A stretch of 56,799 nucleotides of DNA from an uncultured Dorea sp. (GCA_910579925.1 CAJTVY010000020.1:1-56799), one strand, 5' to 3'. Counted from the first letter of the stretch, positions 7,899 to 15,958 are shown. Translations and numbers: made by a program. The notes: generated by a model not told the origin, from the sequence alone.

Positions 7899-9194
7899 AT
7901 GAGAGAACCGCTGATATACGGGATTGAGGAAATCCAAAAATTAAATGAATCGGGGCAGCAGGCGGCAGAACCCCATTTATCATTTGTTTCCAACAGCAAA
8001 GGCTGCGGAAGTATTATAGATATCTCTCTAATGGTGCCGGAGTCGGTTATTTTATTTGTCTCACCTCCGGCGTGTGCAAGGCACATTACGGTTTATCCAT
8101 GGCAGAGGACGGGAAGAGTCTTTTTCCTGGAGGAAGAGGAAAAAGACATTGTTACAGGCGCGCATCTGGAAGCCATTGAGGAGGCGGTCAGGGAGATTCT
8201 TGCGTGCGCAAAACCTGCGCCAAGGCTTCTTCTGATCGGAGCTTCCTGTATCGACAGGCTGATGTCTTCGGATATAGAGAATCTGACAAGAAAACTATCT
8301 GGAAAGTACCATATCCCGATGGAGACGGTATGGATGGATCCTGTGATTGGAAATGCCCATCCTCAGCAGAAATTGTGGTATAAAGTGTTCTCCATGCTGG
8401 AAGACAGCCGGAATCTTTTACGTCTTGACGCAGTGAATATGATCGGGCGTCTCCGTCCCGTACAGAAAGACAGTGAGTTTTACCGGATTCTCAGAAATGC
8501 CGGGATTAAAACGGTCCGTCATCTTGCCCAGTGTCAGACATTAGAAGAATTTCAGGAAATGGGCCGTGCAAGGCTGAATATAGTAGGCGTTCCTTTTGGA
8601 ATCCAGGCGGCAAAACGGATGGAGGCCAGAAACGGAATCCCTTATATGCAGGCATATCCCACATTTGACCCGGATGTGGTTCATGAGATGTACCAGAACC
8701 TTTCCCACTGTCTCGGCGTACCCTTGGATGACGGGGAAGAGTACCGGTATACAAAGAAACGGGTGGAGAAAATAAAGAATCTGCTGAGGGGAAAATCCAT
8801 TGCGGTGGGGGAATCCTATGCAGGCATGGTAAATTCCTTTCAGATGGCGGTGGATCTGTGTAAGATCGGGCTTCCTGTGAAATATATTTTCTGCGATGGA
8901 TATATCGGATCGAAGAAAGAAGAAATCACCTGGCTTTCTCATCATTCACCAGAGACCCAGGTGGTGATCATGTCACATCCAAGTATGGTACAGGTGATAG
9001 AAAAAAAACCTCTGAAGACAGATCTGGCGATCGGTACGCATGAGGACTGGTTCTATGGCTGCCCGGACACGGGATGGATCACCATGGAGCCTGTTCAGCA
9101 TGATACGGATTATGCAAGTATCAACCGTTTTGTGTCTAAGGTGGAAGAATGTATGGGAGCTGGCCGGGAGGGAACAGATGAAGAGATTATTTAG
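7899..9194 (+). CDS. Nitrogenase component-1-like protein, alpha (NifD-like) subunit
   Basis: A 431-residue protein of the nitrogenase component-1 superfamily (NifD/BchN/MarD fold). Three cysteines fit the P-cluster positions of NifD: C36 (SKGCGS), C59 (PPACARH) and C117 (GASCID), followed by a DIE motif. EKDIVTG (residues 81-87) matches a NifD signature. C212 (HLAQCQT, followed about 20-30 residues later by NGIPY) falls where NifD has its cofactor-ligating cysteine (LVHCYRS, then YGIPW). The ATG at 7899 is chosen because AAGGAG lies 6-8 bases upstream; an in-frame upstream ATG lacks this. It overlaps the next subunit gene by 17 bases. At 431 residues it is shorter than true NifD, and there is no nifB/E/N here, so it is not a conventional nitrogenase. 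Confidence 0.82.
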   Translation: MREPLIYGIEEIQKLNESGQQAAEPHLSFVSNSKGCGSIIDISLMVPESVILFVSPPACARHITVYPWQRTGRVFFLEEEEKDIVTGAHLEAIEEAVREILACAKPAPRLLLIGASCIDRLMSSDIENLTRKLSGKYHIPMETVWMDPVIGNAHPQQKLWYKVFSMLEDSRNLLRLDAVNMIGRLRPVQKDSEFYRILRNAGIKTVRHLAQCQTLEEFQEMGRARLNIVGVPFGIQAAKRMEARNGIPYMQAYPTFDPDVVHEMYQNLSHCLGVPLDDGEEYRYTKKRVEKIKNLLRGKSIAVGESYAGMVNSFQMAVDLCKIGLPVKYIFCDGYIGSKKEEITWLSHHSPETQVVIMSHPSMVQVIEKKPLKTDLAIGTHEDWFYGCPDTGWITMEPVQHDTDYASINRFVSKVEECMGAGREGTDEEII

Positions 9195-10386
9195 ATATTT
9201 ACCGGCTCTGGCGGCAGACTACAGCGGAGCATTTTCTGTGCTTTTTGAAATGGACTGTCTGAAGGTTCTCCACGGACAGGGAGGCTGCACGGGAAACTAT
9301 TGTTATGCAGACGAGTTCCGGTGGATGGAAAAGAAAAAGAATGTGTTTCACACAAACATGAGTGAGATTGAGGCGATTACCGGCAATGACAGTATTGTCA
9401 TTCATAAGACGGTACAGGCCTGGAAGGATCTTGGGTGCAGATTTATCGCTGTCTGCGGCTCGCCGATTCCTACTGTGCTTGGCACGGATATACAGGCAAT
9501 CGCAAGAATCATAGAAAAGAAAACGCACTGCCCGGTTCTGGGACTTGACACACATGGTCTGGGAAGGTATGATCTTGGCCAGAAAATGGCCTATGAAGCG
9601 CTCCTTGACCGGTTTGTTCCAAAGGAGCCGGTGAGTGAGAAAGCGGCAGAGAATGGACAGAGAAGTGTGAACGTAATCGGGGCAACCCCGCTGGGCGGGT
9701 GGTCACAGGAGATGGCCGACGATTTTACAGAACTTCTGAAAAAAAGAGGATATCAGAATGTATACATATGGGGAATGGGGGCGGACATACCGGAGATTGC
9801 GAAAGGAAGGGAAGCTTCGCTTAACATTGCCGTGTCGGTTTCCGGGTTATCCACTGTGAGAAAAATGAAGGAGTGGTTCGGTATTCCCTATGAAACTGGA
9901 TTCCCGGTAGGGACACAAGGAAAAGTGGAAAAAGAGCGGTATTTCGGGGAAGGAAAAAGGGCCTGTATCGTGATGGAACAGTTTATGGGAAATATGGTCA
10001 GAAACTGCTTAAGGGAACAGTTTGGATTCGGGGATGTGAATGTCCTGTCCTTTTTTGCCATGGACCAGGATTATATGGAACCGGGAGATGAGCATGTAAA
10101 ATATGAAGAAGACCTGGAACGGCTGCTTGCAGAAGGTACGCCCTATGACGTAGTAATCGGGGATGCATTGATCAGCAGGTTTTTTAGGGAAGAACAGCCA
10201 TATATTGTGATATCCCATCCGGCAGTTTGCGCACACAATCATACGCCTTATATCCGGGAGTATTCCTATGAACCGCATATGGCAATGGTAATCGGGGATT
10301 ACAATACCGTCCCGTTTACGAATCTGATCGGGGAAAAGGGATATTATTTTCTGAAAAACAGCCTTAAGGAACTCTGGAAAGGATAG
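9178..10386 (+). CDS. Nitrogenase component-1-like protein, beta (NifK-like) subunit
   Basis: A 402-residue partner of the upstream subunit. HGQGGC (C37) matches the NifK HGSQGC cluster-ligand motif. IAVCGSPIPTVLGTD (C93) matches the region around the third NifK ligand (VSTTCMAEVIGDD), with the cysteine shifted by three residues. The NifK first-ligand position has no obvious cysteine (LAADYSGA), while C27, C42 and C87 are extra. The later part shows nitrogenase-fold features (NVIGATPLGGW, KEWFGIPYETGFPVG). The ATG at 9178 lies inside the end of the alpha gene (17-base overlap), implying translational coupling and a heteromeric complex. The reaction is unknown. Precedents in this superfamily are protochlorophyllide reductase, Cfb and methylthio-alkane reductase. 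Confidence 0.8.
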   Translation: MKRLFRYLPALAADYSGAFSVLFEMDCLKVLHGQGGCTGNYCYADEFRWMEKKKNVFHTNMSEIEAITGNDSIVIHKTVQAWKDLGCRFIAVCGSPIPTVLGTDIQAIARIIEKKTHCPVLGLDTHGLGRYDLGQKMAYEALLDRFVPKEPVSEKAAENGQRSVNVIGATPLGGWSQEMADDFTELLKKRGYQNVYIWGMGADIPEIAKGREASLNIAVSVSGLSTVRKMKEWFGIPYETGFPVGTQGKVEKERYFGEGKRACIVMEQFMGNMVRNCLREQFGFGDVNVLSFFAMDQDYMEPGDEHVKYEEDLERLLAEGTPYDVVIGDALISRFFREEQPYIVISHPAVCAHNHTPYIREYSYEPHMAMVIGDYNTVPFTNLIGEKGYYFLKNSLKELWKG

Positions 10387-10392
10387 GAAAAA

Positions 10393-11565
10393 ATGAGTAT
10401 AGATTTTGATAAAATAACTTTGCGTAAGAATACCAATTCTTTTAAGTGGAAGGCTCTGGATATGCTCTATGGTGAGAAAGACCTCTATCCTATGTGGGTG
10501 GCGGATATGGAATTTGAGGCCTCACCGGCAATCAGGAACAGAATCAGAGAACGTGCAGAGGAAGGCATTTACGGCTACGAGCTGCTGTCGCCACAATATT
10601 ATGAGGCAGTCCGGTACTGGCTTGACAGAAGGCATGATTATCCGGTAGAGAAGGATTGGATTCTATATTGTTCTACGGTGATGGCGGGACTTAGCGCAAC
10701 CCTGCAGGCCCTGACGGAAGAGGGAGACGGCGTGCTGGTGAATACGCCGGTCTATGGAAATTTCTTTGGGACCATTACCGGGTGCGGCCGGAAGGTGACG
10801 GAAAGTCCCCTGGTAAAAAAGGACGGTTTGTGGAGTTTTGATCTGGAAGACATGGAGCGGCGGGTGACGCCAAAGACGAAGATCTTCCTGTTGTGCAATC
10901 CCCATAATCCGGTGGGAAGAGTATGGAGCAGAAAGGAACTGTCTGAGGTTATGGAGTTCTGTGCGAGGCATCGTTTCATCGTAATCTCAGACGAAGTTCA
11001 TTATGATCTGATTTTCGAAGGGAAACATACCATGGCGGCGCTGGCGGCAAGACCTGCAGGTGTAAGCTGCGTGACGCTGATCGCTCCGAGTAAGACCTTC
11101 AATGTGGCGGGGATACAGACGGCAGGCATGATTATTGAAGAGGAATCCCTTCGGAAAGAGGTCAGTCAGAAAATGAAAGCAATGTCCTATCCTTTTGAGC
11201 ATGCGTTCGTGGAACCGGTTACGGTAGGCGGGTATCTGGAAAGTGAAGAGTGGCTGGAGGAACTGCTGATTTATCTGAAAGGAAACCGGGACTGTTTCGT
11301 AAGGTATGTAGAAGAGAATCTGCCCAGGCTCAAGGTGGAACCTTCCCAGGCGACCTATCTGATGTGGGTGGACTGCCAGGGCCTGGGACTTGACGACGAT
11401 CAACTGCGGCGTTTCTGGATTGAAAAATGCCGCCTGGCTCTGAGCGAGGGCACAGAGTTCGGTTCAGCGGGGAGGCAGTATGTGAGATTTAATGTTGCCT
11501 GTGACAGAAAGAGTATGCTGTATGCGCTTGCACAGATCAGGACGGCTTTGGAGAGAGGGAACTAA
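10393..11565 (+). CDS. MalY/PatB-type PLP-dependent C-S beta-lyase
   Basis: A 390-residue fold-type I aminotransferase-like enzyme of the MalY/PatB cystathionine beta-lyase group. Visible motifs are MWVADMEFEASPAI at the N-terminus, NPHNPVGRVW in the middle, SDEVHYDL, and PSKTFN with the PLP-binding Lys234. Members cleave the C-S bond of cystathionine, cysteine S-conjugates or related beta-substituted amino acids to a thiol, pyruvate and ammonia. The gene sits between the beta-like subunit and the NifH-like reductase, with 6 bases and 1 base to its neighbours. This is an unusual position and links C-S cleavage to the reductase. Plain aminotransferase activity cannot be excluded. Confidence 0.85.
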   Translation: MSIDFDKITLRKNTNSFKWKALDMLYGEKDLYPMWVADMEFEASPAIRNRIRERAEEGIYGYELLSPQYYEAVRYWLDRRHDYPVEKDWILYCSTVMAGLSATLQALTEEGDGVLVNTPVYGNFFGTITGCGRKVTESPLVKKDGLWSFDLEDMERRVTPKTKIFLLCNPHNPVGRVWSRKELSEVMEFCARHRFIVISDEVHYDLIFEGKHTMAALAARPAGVSCVTLIAPSKTFNVAGIQTAGMIIEEESLRKEVSQKMKAMSYPFEHAFVEPVTVGGYLESEEWLEELLIYLKGNRDCFVRYVEENLPRLKVEPSQATYLMWVDCQGLGLDDDQLRRFWIEKCRLALSEGTEFGSAGRQYVRFNVACDRKSMLYALAQIRTALERGN

Positions 11566-11566
11566 G

Positions 11567-12316
11567 ATGTTAAAGTTAGCGGTATATGGAAAAGGCGGAA
11601 TCGGTAAATCAACAACCACCAGTAATCTGGCGGCTGCATTTGCCGTCATGGGGAAAAAAGTAATTCAGATCGGATGTGATCCCAAGGCAGACTCTACGAT
11701 TAATCTGCTGCGTGGAAAGGCTCTGACGCCGGTCATGAACTATCTGAAAGAGCACGAGGAAGGTGTTGGCAGTCTGGAAGAGATTGCTGCAGAAGGATTT
11801 GGCGGTATTATCTGCCTGGAAACCGGAGGGCCGACACCGGGACTTGGATGTGCGGGCCGGGGTATCCTTGCCACATTTTCCTTGTTGGAAGAACTGGATC
11901 TGTTCGGAGTGTATCAGCCGGATGTGGTTCTGTATGACGTCCTGGGGGATGTGGTGTGCGGAGGGTTTGCAGCGCCGATCCGGGAAGGATATGCCAGGAA
12001 GGTGCTGATTGTTACTTCGGGGGAAAAGATGGCGCTTTATGCTGCCGGTAATATTCATACGGCGGTAAAGAATTTTGAAGACCGGGGATATGCGTCGGTT
12101 GGGGGGATTGTCCTCAACCGGCGGGACGTAGAAGGGGAAGAGGAAAAGGTGAAAGCCTTTGCACAGGAGAATCATCTGGAGATTCTGGCGGATATTCCAA
12201 GGAGCAGGGAGATTCATCACTATGAAGAAATGGGAATGACGGTTGTGGAAGGGGATGCGGGACTGGCTGTCAGTAAAAAATATCTGGATCTTGCGAAACG
12301 GCTGTTATCCCTTTGA
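11567..12316 (+). CDS. NifH-like nitrogenase reductase (component 2) ATPase
   Basis: A 249-residue homodimer-forming ATPase that should bind one [4Fe-4S] cluster between subunits and pass electrons to the component-1-like proteins. It has the P-loop GKGGIGKSTT (residues 8-17), CDPKADST (37-44), cluster cysteines C95 (GLGCAGRG) and C131 (VCGGFAAPIR), and the switch II DVLGD (125-129). It is slightly shorter than NifH (about 290), mostly at the C-terminus, as in other nitrogenase-like reductases. The ATG at 11567 is one base after the lyase stop and is preceded by GAGAGAGGGA. It is the last gene of the operon, with a terminator at 12343. Electron donor genes (ferredoxin or flavodoxin) are not adjacent. 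Confidence 0.88.
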   Translation: MLKLAVYGKGGIGKSTTTSNLAAAFAVMGKKVIQIGCDPKADSTINLLRGKALTPVMNYLKEHEEGVGSLEEIAAEGFGGIICLETGGPTPGLGCAGRGILATFSLLEELDLFGVYQPDVVLYDVLGDVVCGGFAAPIREGYARKVLIVTSGEKMALYAAGNIHTAVKNFEDRGYASVGGIVLNRRDVEGEEEKVKAFAQENHLEILADIPRSREIHHYEEMGMTVVEGDAGLAVSKKYLDLAKRLLSL

Positions 12317-12342
12317 GGGAAGGAAAAGAAATGCAAGTAAAA

Positions 12343-12386
12343 GGGCTGTCGGGATGGCGTATTACCCGACAGTCCGCCTCTTTTTA
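12343..12386 (+). terminator. Terminator of the nitrogenase-like operon
   Basis: GGGCTGTCGGG and CCCGACAGTCC pair around a loop of about 11 bases, followed by GCCTCTTTTT. Confidence 0.85.
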
Positions 12387-12453
12387 ATTTGCAGTTTTGT
12401 GATCAGACTTCTTTCCCCCGCAATGCAAAACACAGAGCTGCTGACCAGGTGAT

Positions 12454-13236
12454 CTACATAGGGTTCCTGAGAAATTCCTTTAGGACATCTTCAACAGAAT
12501 CCGTGACATCCGTTGCGTATTTTGAGACTCCAGCCGCCCCGTCGGACATAGCGTAGCTTCTGCCGGCGAATTCCAGCATCTCCACGTCATTATACTGATC
12601 CCCGAAGGCCATGCATTCTTCCTGAGCGATTCCAAGATGCGCCGCCAGTTTTGCCAGGGCGCTGCCTTTATTAGCGTTGGGGGCAATAAAGTCAATCCAG
12701 ATCATCCCAGAGGTGACGACCTTGATCTCGGATTCAAAAATTTTCTGAAAATAAGATTCGATATTATCCGCCCCAGTGAAATCACAGACTGCAATTTTTA
12801 AGAACGGTTCCGTCACTTCTTCAAGCTTTTCCACGGTCTTCATGTCATAGTGAACGACTTCCCGGATGTGCCGGATAAATGCCGGATCTTTTGAATCTGT
12901 GTAGCAGGCTGACTCGCAGGACAGCAGGCAGTGACAGCCGCCCCGTTTACGGACGGCCTGAAAGATGCGCTCTCCCAGTTCCCGCTCTATCAGACCTCTG
13001 GAGATGACCTGGCCGCTGCAGACACACAGAGAGCCGTTTTCCGCAATATAGTGGATATCGTCTCGGACGGGTTCAAAGAGCCGGCGGAGGTTATAATACT
13101 GTCTTCCGCTTGCGGCTGCGAACTGGACTCCGCGTTCTTTTAATTTTTTCACCGTATCACAGAACCCGGCGGGCAGTTCCTGGGCCCCGTTTTTTAATAT
13201 AGTACCGTCAAGATCGCTTGCGACTAATCTAATCAT
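12454..13236 (-). CDS. Cof-type HAD-IIB phosphatase
   Basis: A 260-residue cytoplasmic phosphatase of the Cof/YbiV class. Motif I is DLDGTILKNG near the N-terminus, with the nucleophile Asp. Motif II is AASGRQYYNL, and the C-terminal motifs are NKGSALAKLAAHLGI and AFGDQYNDVEML. The C2 cap domain lies in between. These enzymes dephosphorylate sugar phosphates or similar metabolites with broad specificity. The start ATG (13234-13236) follows AAGGAG; a longer reading frame upstream has no ribosome binding site and runs into a palindromic element. It is convergent with the nitrogenase-like operon and divergent from the RpiB-like gene. Confidence 0.85.
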   Translation of the reverse strand: MIRLVASDLDGTILKNGAQELPAGFCDTVKKLKERGVQFAAASGRQYYNLRRLFEPVRDDIHYIAENGSLCVCSGQVISRGLIERELGERIFQAVRKRGGCHCLLSCESACYTDSKDPAFIRHIREVVHYDMKTVEKLEEVTEPFLKIAVCDFTGADNIESYFQKIFESEIKVVTSGMIWIDFIAPNANKGSALAKLAAHLGIAQEECMAFGDQYNDVEMLEFAGRSYAMSDGAAGVSKYATDVTDSVEDVLKEFLRNPM

Positions 13237-13260
13237 GAGAATCTCCTTTTCTTGTTTGCC

Positions 13261-13358
13261 GTTACTATTCACCGTCATATAAAAATCATCAGACAGCTTC
13301 TTACAAGCTGCGCTTGACAAATCTGCCTGCTGACTTTTATATGCCTGTGAATAGTAAC
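13261..13358. repeat. 98-bp imperfect palindromic element
   Basis: The 12-bp ends GTTACTATTCAC (13261-13272) and GTGAATAGTAAC (13347-13358) are perfect inverted repeats. Inside, CATATAAAAATCA (13276-13288) pairs with TGACTTTTATATG (13331-13343) and the symmetry continues with three mismatches to CAGACAG/CTGCCTG. A central AGCTT/AAGCT hairpin is present. There is no ORF. It resembles a REP- or MITE-like intergenic repeat. Confidence 0.7.
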
Positions 13359-13398
13359 TGTTTTTCGAAAGATTGTTATATTTTGTAGTCGAGGTGAG

Positions 13399-13427
13399 TT
13401 GTCATTTGCTCAATTAGATATTATAAT
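13399..13427 (+). promoter_or_regulatory. Predicted promoter of the RpiB-like gene
   Basis: TTGTCA (13399-13404) and TATAAT (13422-13427) are 17 bases apart, 37 bases upstream of the start codon. Confidence 0.65.
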
Positions 13428-13463
13428 ATAAAAAGGACATGAATGGAAGAGAGGATTATATGA

Positions 13464-13907
13464 ATGAAGATTGGAATCGGGAATGACCATGCGGCGGTCG
13501 GGATGAAGAATGAGATTATGGATTTTCTGAAAGAACTTGGGCATGAAGCAGTGAATTTCGGAACGGACAGTAATGCCAGCTGCAGCTATGCGGTCTATGG
13601 TGAGAAGGTTGCCAGAGCGGTGGCTGCGAAGGATGTGGATCTTGGGATTCTGATCTGCGGCACAGGGGTCGGGATTTCCCTTGCGGCGAATAAGGTGAAA
13701 GGAATCCGGGCTGCGGTATGTTCAGAGCCTTGTACGGCCAGACTTTCCAGACAGCATAATAATTCCAATATCCTGGCCTTTGGCGCAAGGATTATCGGGA
13801 TTGAGACGGCGAAGGAGATTGTGAAGGCGTGGCTTGATGCGCAGTTTGAGGGCGGAAGGCATCAGACCAGGGTGGATATGATTATGGAGATTGAAGCAGG
13901 CGAATAG
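13464..13907 (+). CDS. RpiB/LacA/LacB family sugar-phosphate isomerase
   Basis: A 147-residue isomerase of the ribose-5-phosphate isomerase B family. NDHAAVGMK at the N-terminus carries the phosphate-binding DHA. CGTGVGISLAANK holds the catalytic cysteine and anion hole, and CTARLSRQHNNSNILAFGARIIG closes the active site. The usual DYPD segment is replaced by SCSYAVYG, which may point to a sugar phosphate other than ribose 5-phosphate, such as D-allose 6-phosphate or a hexose phosphate. It is transcribed alone from its own promoter, flanked by HAD phosphatases and close to the ketose regulon. Confidence 0.85.
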   Translation: MKIGIGNDHAAVGMKNEIMDFLKELGHEAVNFGTDSNASCSYAVYGEKVARAVAAKDVDLGILICGTGVGISLAANKVKGIRAAVCSEPCTARLSRQHNNSNILAFGARIIGIETAKEIVKAWLDAQFEGGRHQTRVDMIMEIEAGE

Positions 13908-14023
13908 CGCCTGCTTTCCTTTTAGGGGACTTTTTTAATATACTTTTATAATATGTTATGTTGAAAATTACAAATGAAACCCTTATAATTAGAAGGAAGA
14001 GACTAGAAGAGGGGAACATAGAT

Positions 14024-14668
14024 ATGATCGGAATTATATTTGATGTAGATGGAACGCTGTGGGATTCCACAAAAGAAGTGGCAGTTTCTTGGAATCGGGC
14101 CATACGGGAACATACCAGTATGGAACGTATACTGACACAGGATGAATTAAAGAAAGAGTTCGGGAAGCCCTTAGACGAGATTATGGATGATCTGTTTCCC
14201 GAACTTGACCAGTCCGGGAAGGACGAACTGGCATTTTACATGTATCAATATGAGAATGAACACGTGAAGGATGCGCCGTGCATCGTCTATGACGGGGTGC
14301 CGGAGACAATCCGAAGACTGAGCGGGACATATCCATTGTTCATCGTTAGTAACTGTCAGTCTGGATATATTGAGGCGTTTTTGGAGAATACAGGGCTTGG
14401 CGACTGTATCCAGGATTTTACCTGTCCCGGGGATACGGGGAAATTAAAGGGTGACAATATCCGAATCATCATGGAACGCAACGGAATCGAGGAGGCTGTA
14501 TATGTAGGAGACACCCAGGGAGACGCACAGGCGTGCCGTAAAGCGGGGATTCCGATGATTTATGCCGCATATGGATTCGGGGATGTAGAAGGGGATTATC
14601 ACACAATCCACTCTTTCGATAAACTGCTTCAGATTGACTATGAAGATGTGCTTAGAGGCAAACCGTAA
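14024..14668 (+). CDS. HAD-IA family phosphatase (phosphoglycolate phosphatase/beta-phosphoglucomutase-like)
   Basis: A 214-residue hydrolase with motif I DVDGTLWDST and the catalytic Asp pair, motif II FIVSNCQSGY, and the motif III/IV region KGDNIRII plus VGDTQGDAQACRKAG. An alpha-helical cap lies between residues about 20 and 85. The ATG at 14024 follows GAAGAGGGGAAC; the reading frame open upstream has no better site. The stop codon lies inside a predicted structured RNA element that precedes the ROK regulator. It probably removes phosphate from a small sugar or glycolate phosphate, but the substrate is not readable. Confidence 0.82.
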   Translation: MIGIIFDVDGTLWDSTKEVAVSWNRAIREHTSMERILTQDELKKEFGKPLDEIMDDLFPELDQSGKDELAFYMYQYENEHVKDAPCIVYDGVPETIRRLSGTYPLFIVSNCQSGYIEAFLENTGLGDCIQDFTCPGDTGKLKGDNIRIIMERNGIEEAVYVGDTQGDAQACRKAGIPMIYAAYGFGDVEGDYHTIHSFDKLLQIDYEDVLRGKP

Positions 14669-14711
14669 TACAGCCCCTACGGGCGGATGGACATGGGCCA
14701 TCAAAGTTTGC
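14658..14711 (+). ncRNA. Three-stem RNA element, copy A (upstream of the first ROK regulator)
   Basis: GCAAAC (14658-14663) pairs with GTTTGC (14706-14711) to close a junction. Inside are the conserved CCGTAAT (14663-14669), hairpin GCCC-CTAC-GGGC (14673-14684) and hairpin GATGG/CCATC (14686-14702). The same arrangement recurs at 24877-24942. It overlaps the 3' end of the HAD gene and ends 30 bases before the ROK start. Not a class I recognise. Confidence 0.45.
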
Positions 14712-14741
14712 AATGAAGAAAAATCAAGTGGGGCGGTAAGA

Positions 14742-15878
14742 ATGAGTACGGAAAAGATAGGTGCGAACGAGATTAAGACGAAGAACAGACGGATGATTTA
14801 TGAGTACATCAGGGAGCGCGGGGCGGTTTCAAAGCAGGAGATTGTAGTGGATATGCAGTTAAGTCTCCCTACCGTGACTTCAAACCTGGAGTTTTTGAAG
14901 AAGCAGGGGCTGATCGATACGTCTGGTAAGATTAAGAATACAGGAGGGCGGAATGCTACGGCATTTTCTTATATAAAGAATGCAAGGATGGCGATCGGTG
15001 TTGATATAACGGCGAACCATATAACGGCGGTGGCGGTGAATCTGTCCGGGGATATTGTAAGTATGGAAAGACGCCGGATTGATTTTAATCTGGAAAGCGA
15101 TGCATATCTTAGGAAGATTGGCGAGATTGTAGACTGTGTAAAAGAGGAGGCCGATATATTAAATGAGAATCTCCTGGGAGTCGGAATCTCCGTGCAGAGT
15201 CTGATTTCGGACGACGGAGAATGTATCACATACGGTATGGCTTTGAATTTTGCTAAGAAGCAGAGGAAGGAAATTGCCGCATATGTACCGTACCGTAACC
15301 GTCTTATTCACGATTCCTATGCAGCGGGATACCGGGAAACCTGGACGAACCGGGAATTCCAGAATGCATTTTATATCAGCTTAAGCAATAGCGTGGGCGG
15401 TTCTGTGATTATTGACGACGCTATCTATGAGGGCAATACTCATAAAGGGGGAGAGATCGGACATCTGGCGGTTGTGCCAGAGGGCGGCGAACTCTGTTAC
15501 TGCGGAATGCGCGGCTGTTTTGATACGGTGTGCAGGGCAGGGAAGCTTGCAGGATATACGGACGGCAGTCTGGAGGAATTCTTCCGGGTTCTGGAGGACG
15601 GGGATGAGACGGCAAAGGAATTGTGGGACGAGTATCTTAACCATCTGGCATGTGCGATCCATAATGTCCGAATGCTGTTTGATGGGATGGTGATTCTTGG
15701 CGGTTATGTCGGAGCATATGTCGGGAAGTATATGAAGGATATCTGTGAGCGGGTGGATGCGCGGAATCCATTCGGGGACCGGGCGCAGGATTATCTGGTA
15801 GAGTGCCGGTACAAAGTAGAGGCTGCGGCGGCAGGAGCAGCATTGTTCTATATTGATGAATTCTTAGAGAATATATAA
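14742..15878 (+). CDS. ROK family transcriptional regulator 1
   Basis: A 378-residue sugar-responsive repressor of the XylR/NagC/Mlc type. The N-terminal winged helix-turn-helix (about residues 10-70) contains KQEIVVDMQLSLPTVTSNLEFLKKQGLI. The ROK sugar-kinase-like domain follows with IGVDITANHITAV and SLSNSVGGSVI. The zinc site is CYCGMRGCFDTVC. The ATG at 14742 is used because the longer reading frame overlaps the HAD gene and the RNA element. It likely senses a sugar or sugar phosphate and controls the adjacent kinase, epimerase and ABC genes. Recurrent GTTTTATAAAA sites at 16043 and 22799 are candidate operators. The terminator at 15921 ends this unit. Confidence 0.87.
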   Translation: MSTEKIGANEIKTKNRRMIYEYIRERGAVSKQEIVVDMQLSLPTVTSNLEFLKKQGLIDTSGKIKNTGGRNATAFSYIKNARMAIGVDITANHITAVAVNLSGDIVSMERRRIDFNLESDAYLRKIGEIVDCVKEEADILNENLLGVGISVQSLISDDGECITYGMALNFAKKQRKEIAAYVPYRNRLIHDSYAAGYRETWTNREFQNAFYISLSNSVGGSVIIDDAIYEGNTHKGGEIGHLAVVPEGGELCYCGMRGCFDTVCRAGKLAGYTDGSLEEFFRVLEDGDETAKELWDEYLNHLACAIHNVRMLFDGMVILGGYVGAYVGKYMKDICERVDARNPFGDRAQDYLVECRYKVEAAAAGAALFYIDEFLENI

Positions 15879-15920
15879 TGGATTGATAGTGTGGGCTGTA
15901 TGAATGTGTCCGTACCAGGG

Positions 15921-15958
15921 ACAAGTCAGGAAGTGTGATTTCCAGGCTTGTTTTTTTT
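15921..15958 (+). terminator. Terminator after ROK regulator 1
   Basis: ACAAGTCAGGAA and TTTCCAGGCTTGT form an imperfect stem with loop GTGTGA, followed by a run of eight T residues. Confidence 0.85.

Noticed and set aside
7899..12316. Authentic nitrogen-fixing nitrogenase
   Set aside because: NifD- and NifK-like proteins are too short, a lyase gene interrupts the set, and nifB, nifE and nifN are absent here. A nitrogenase-like reductase is the better call.
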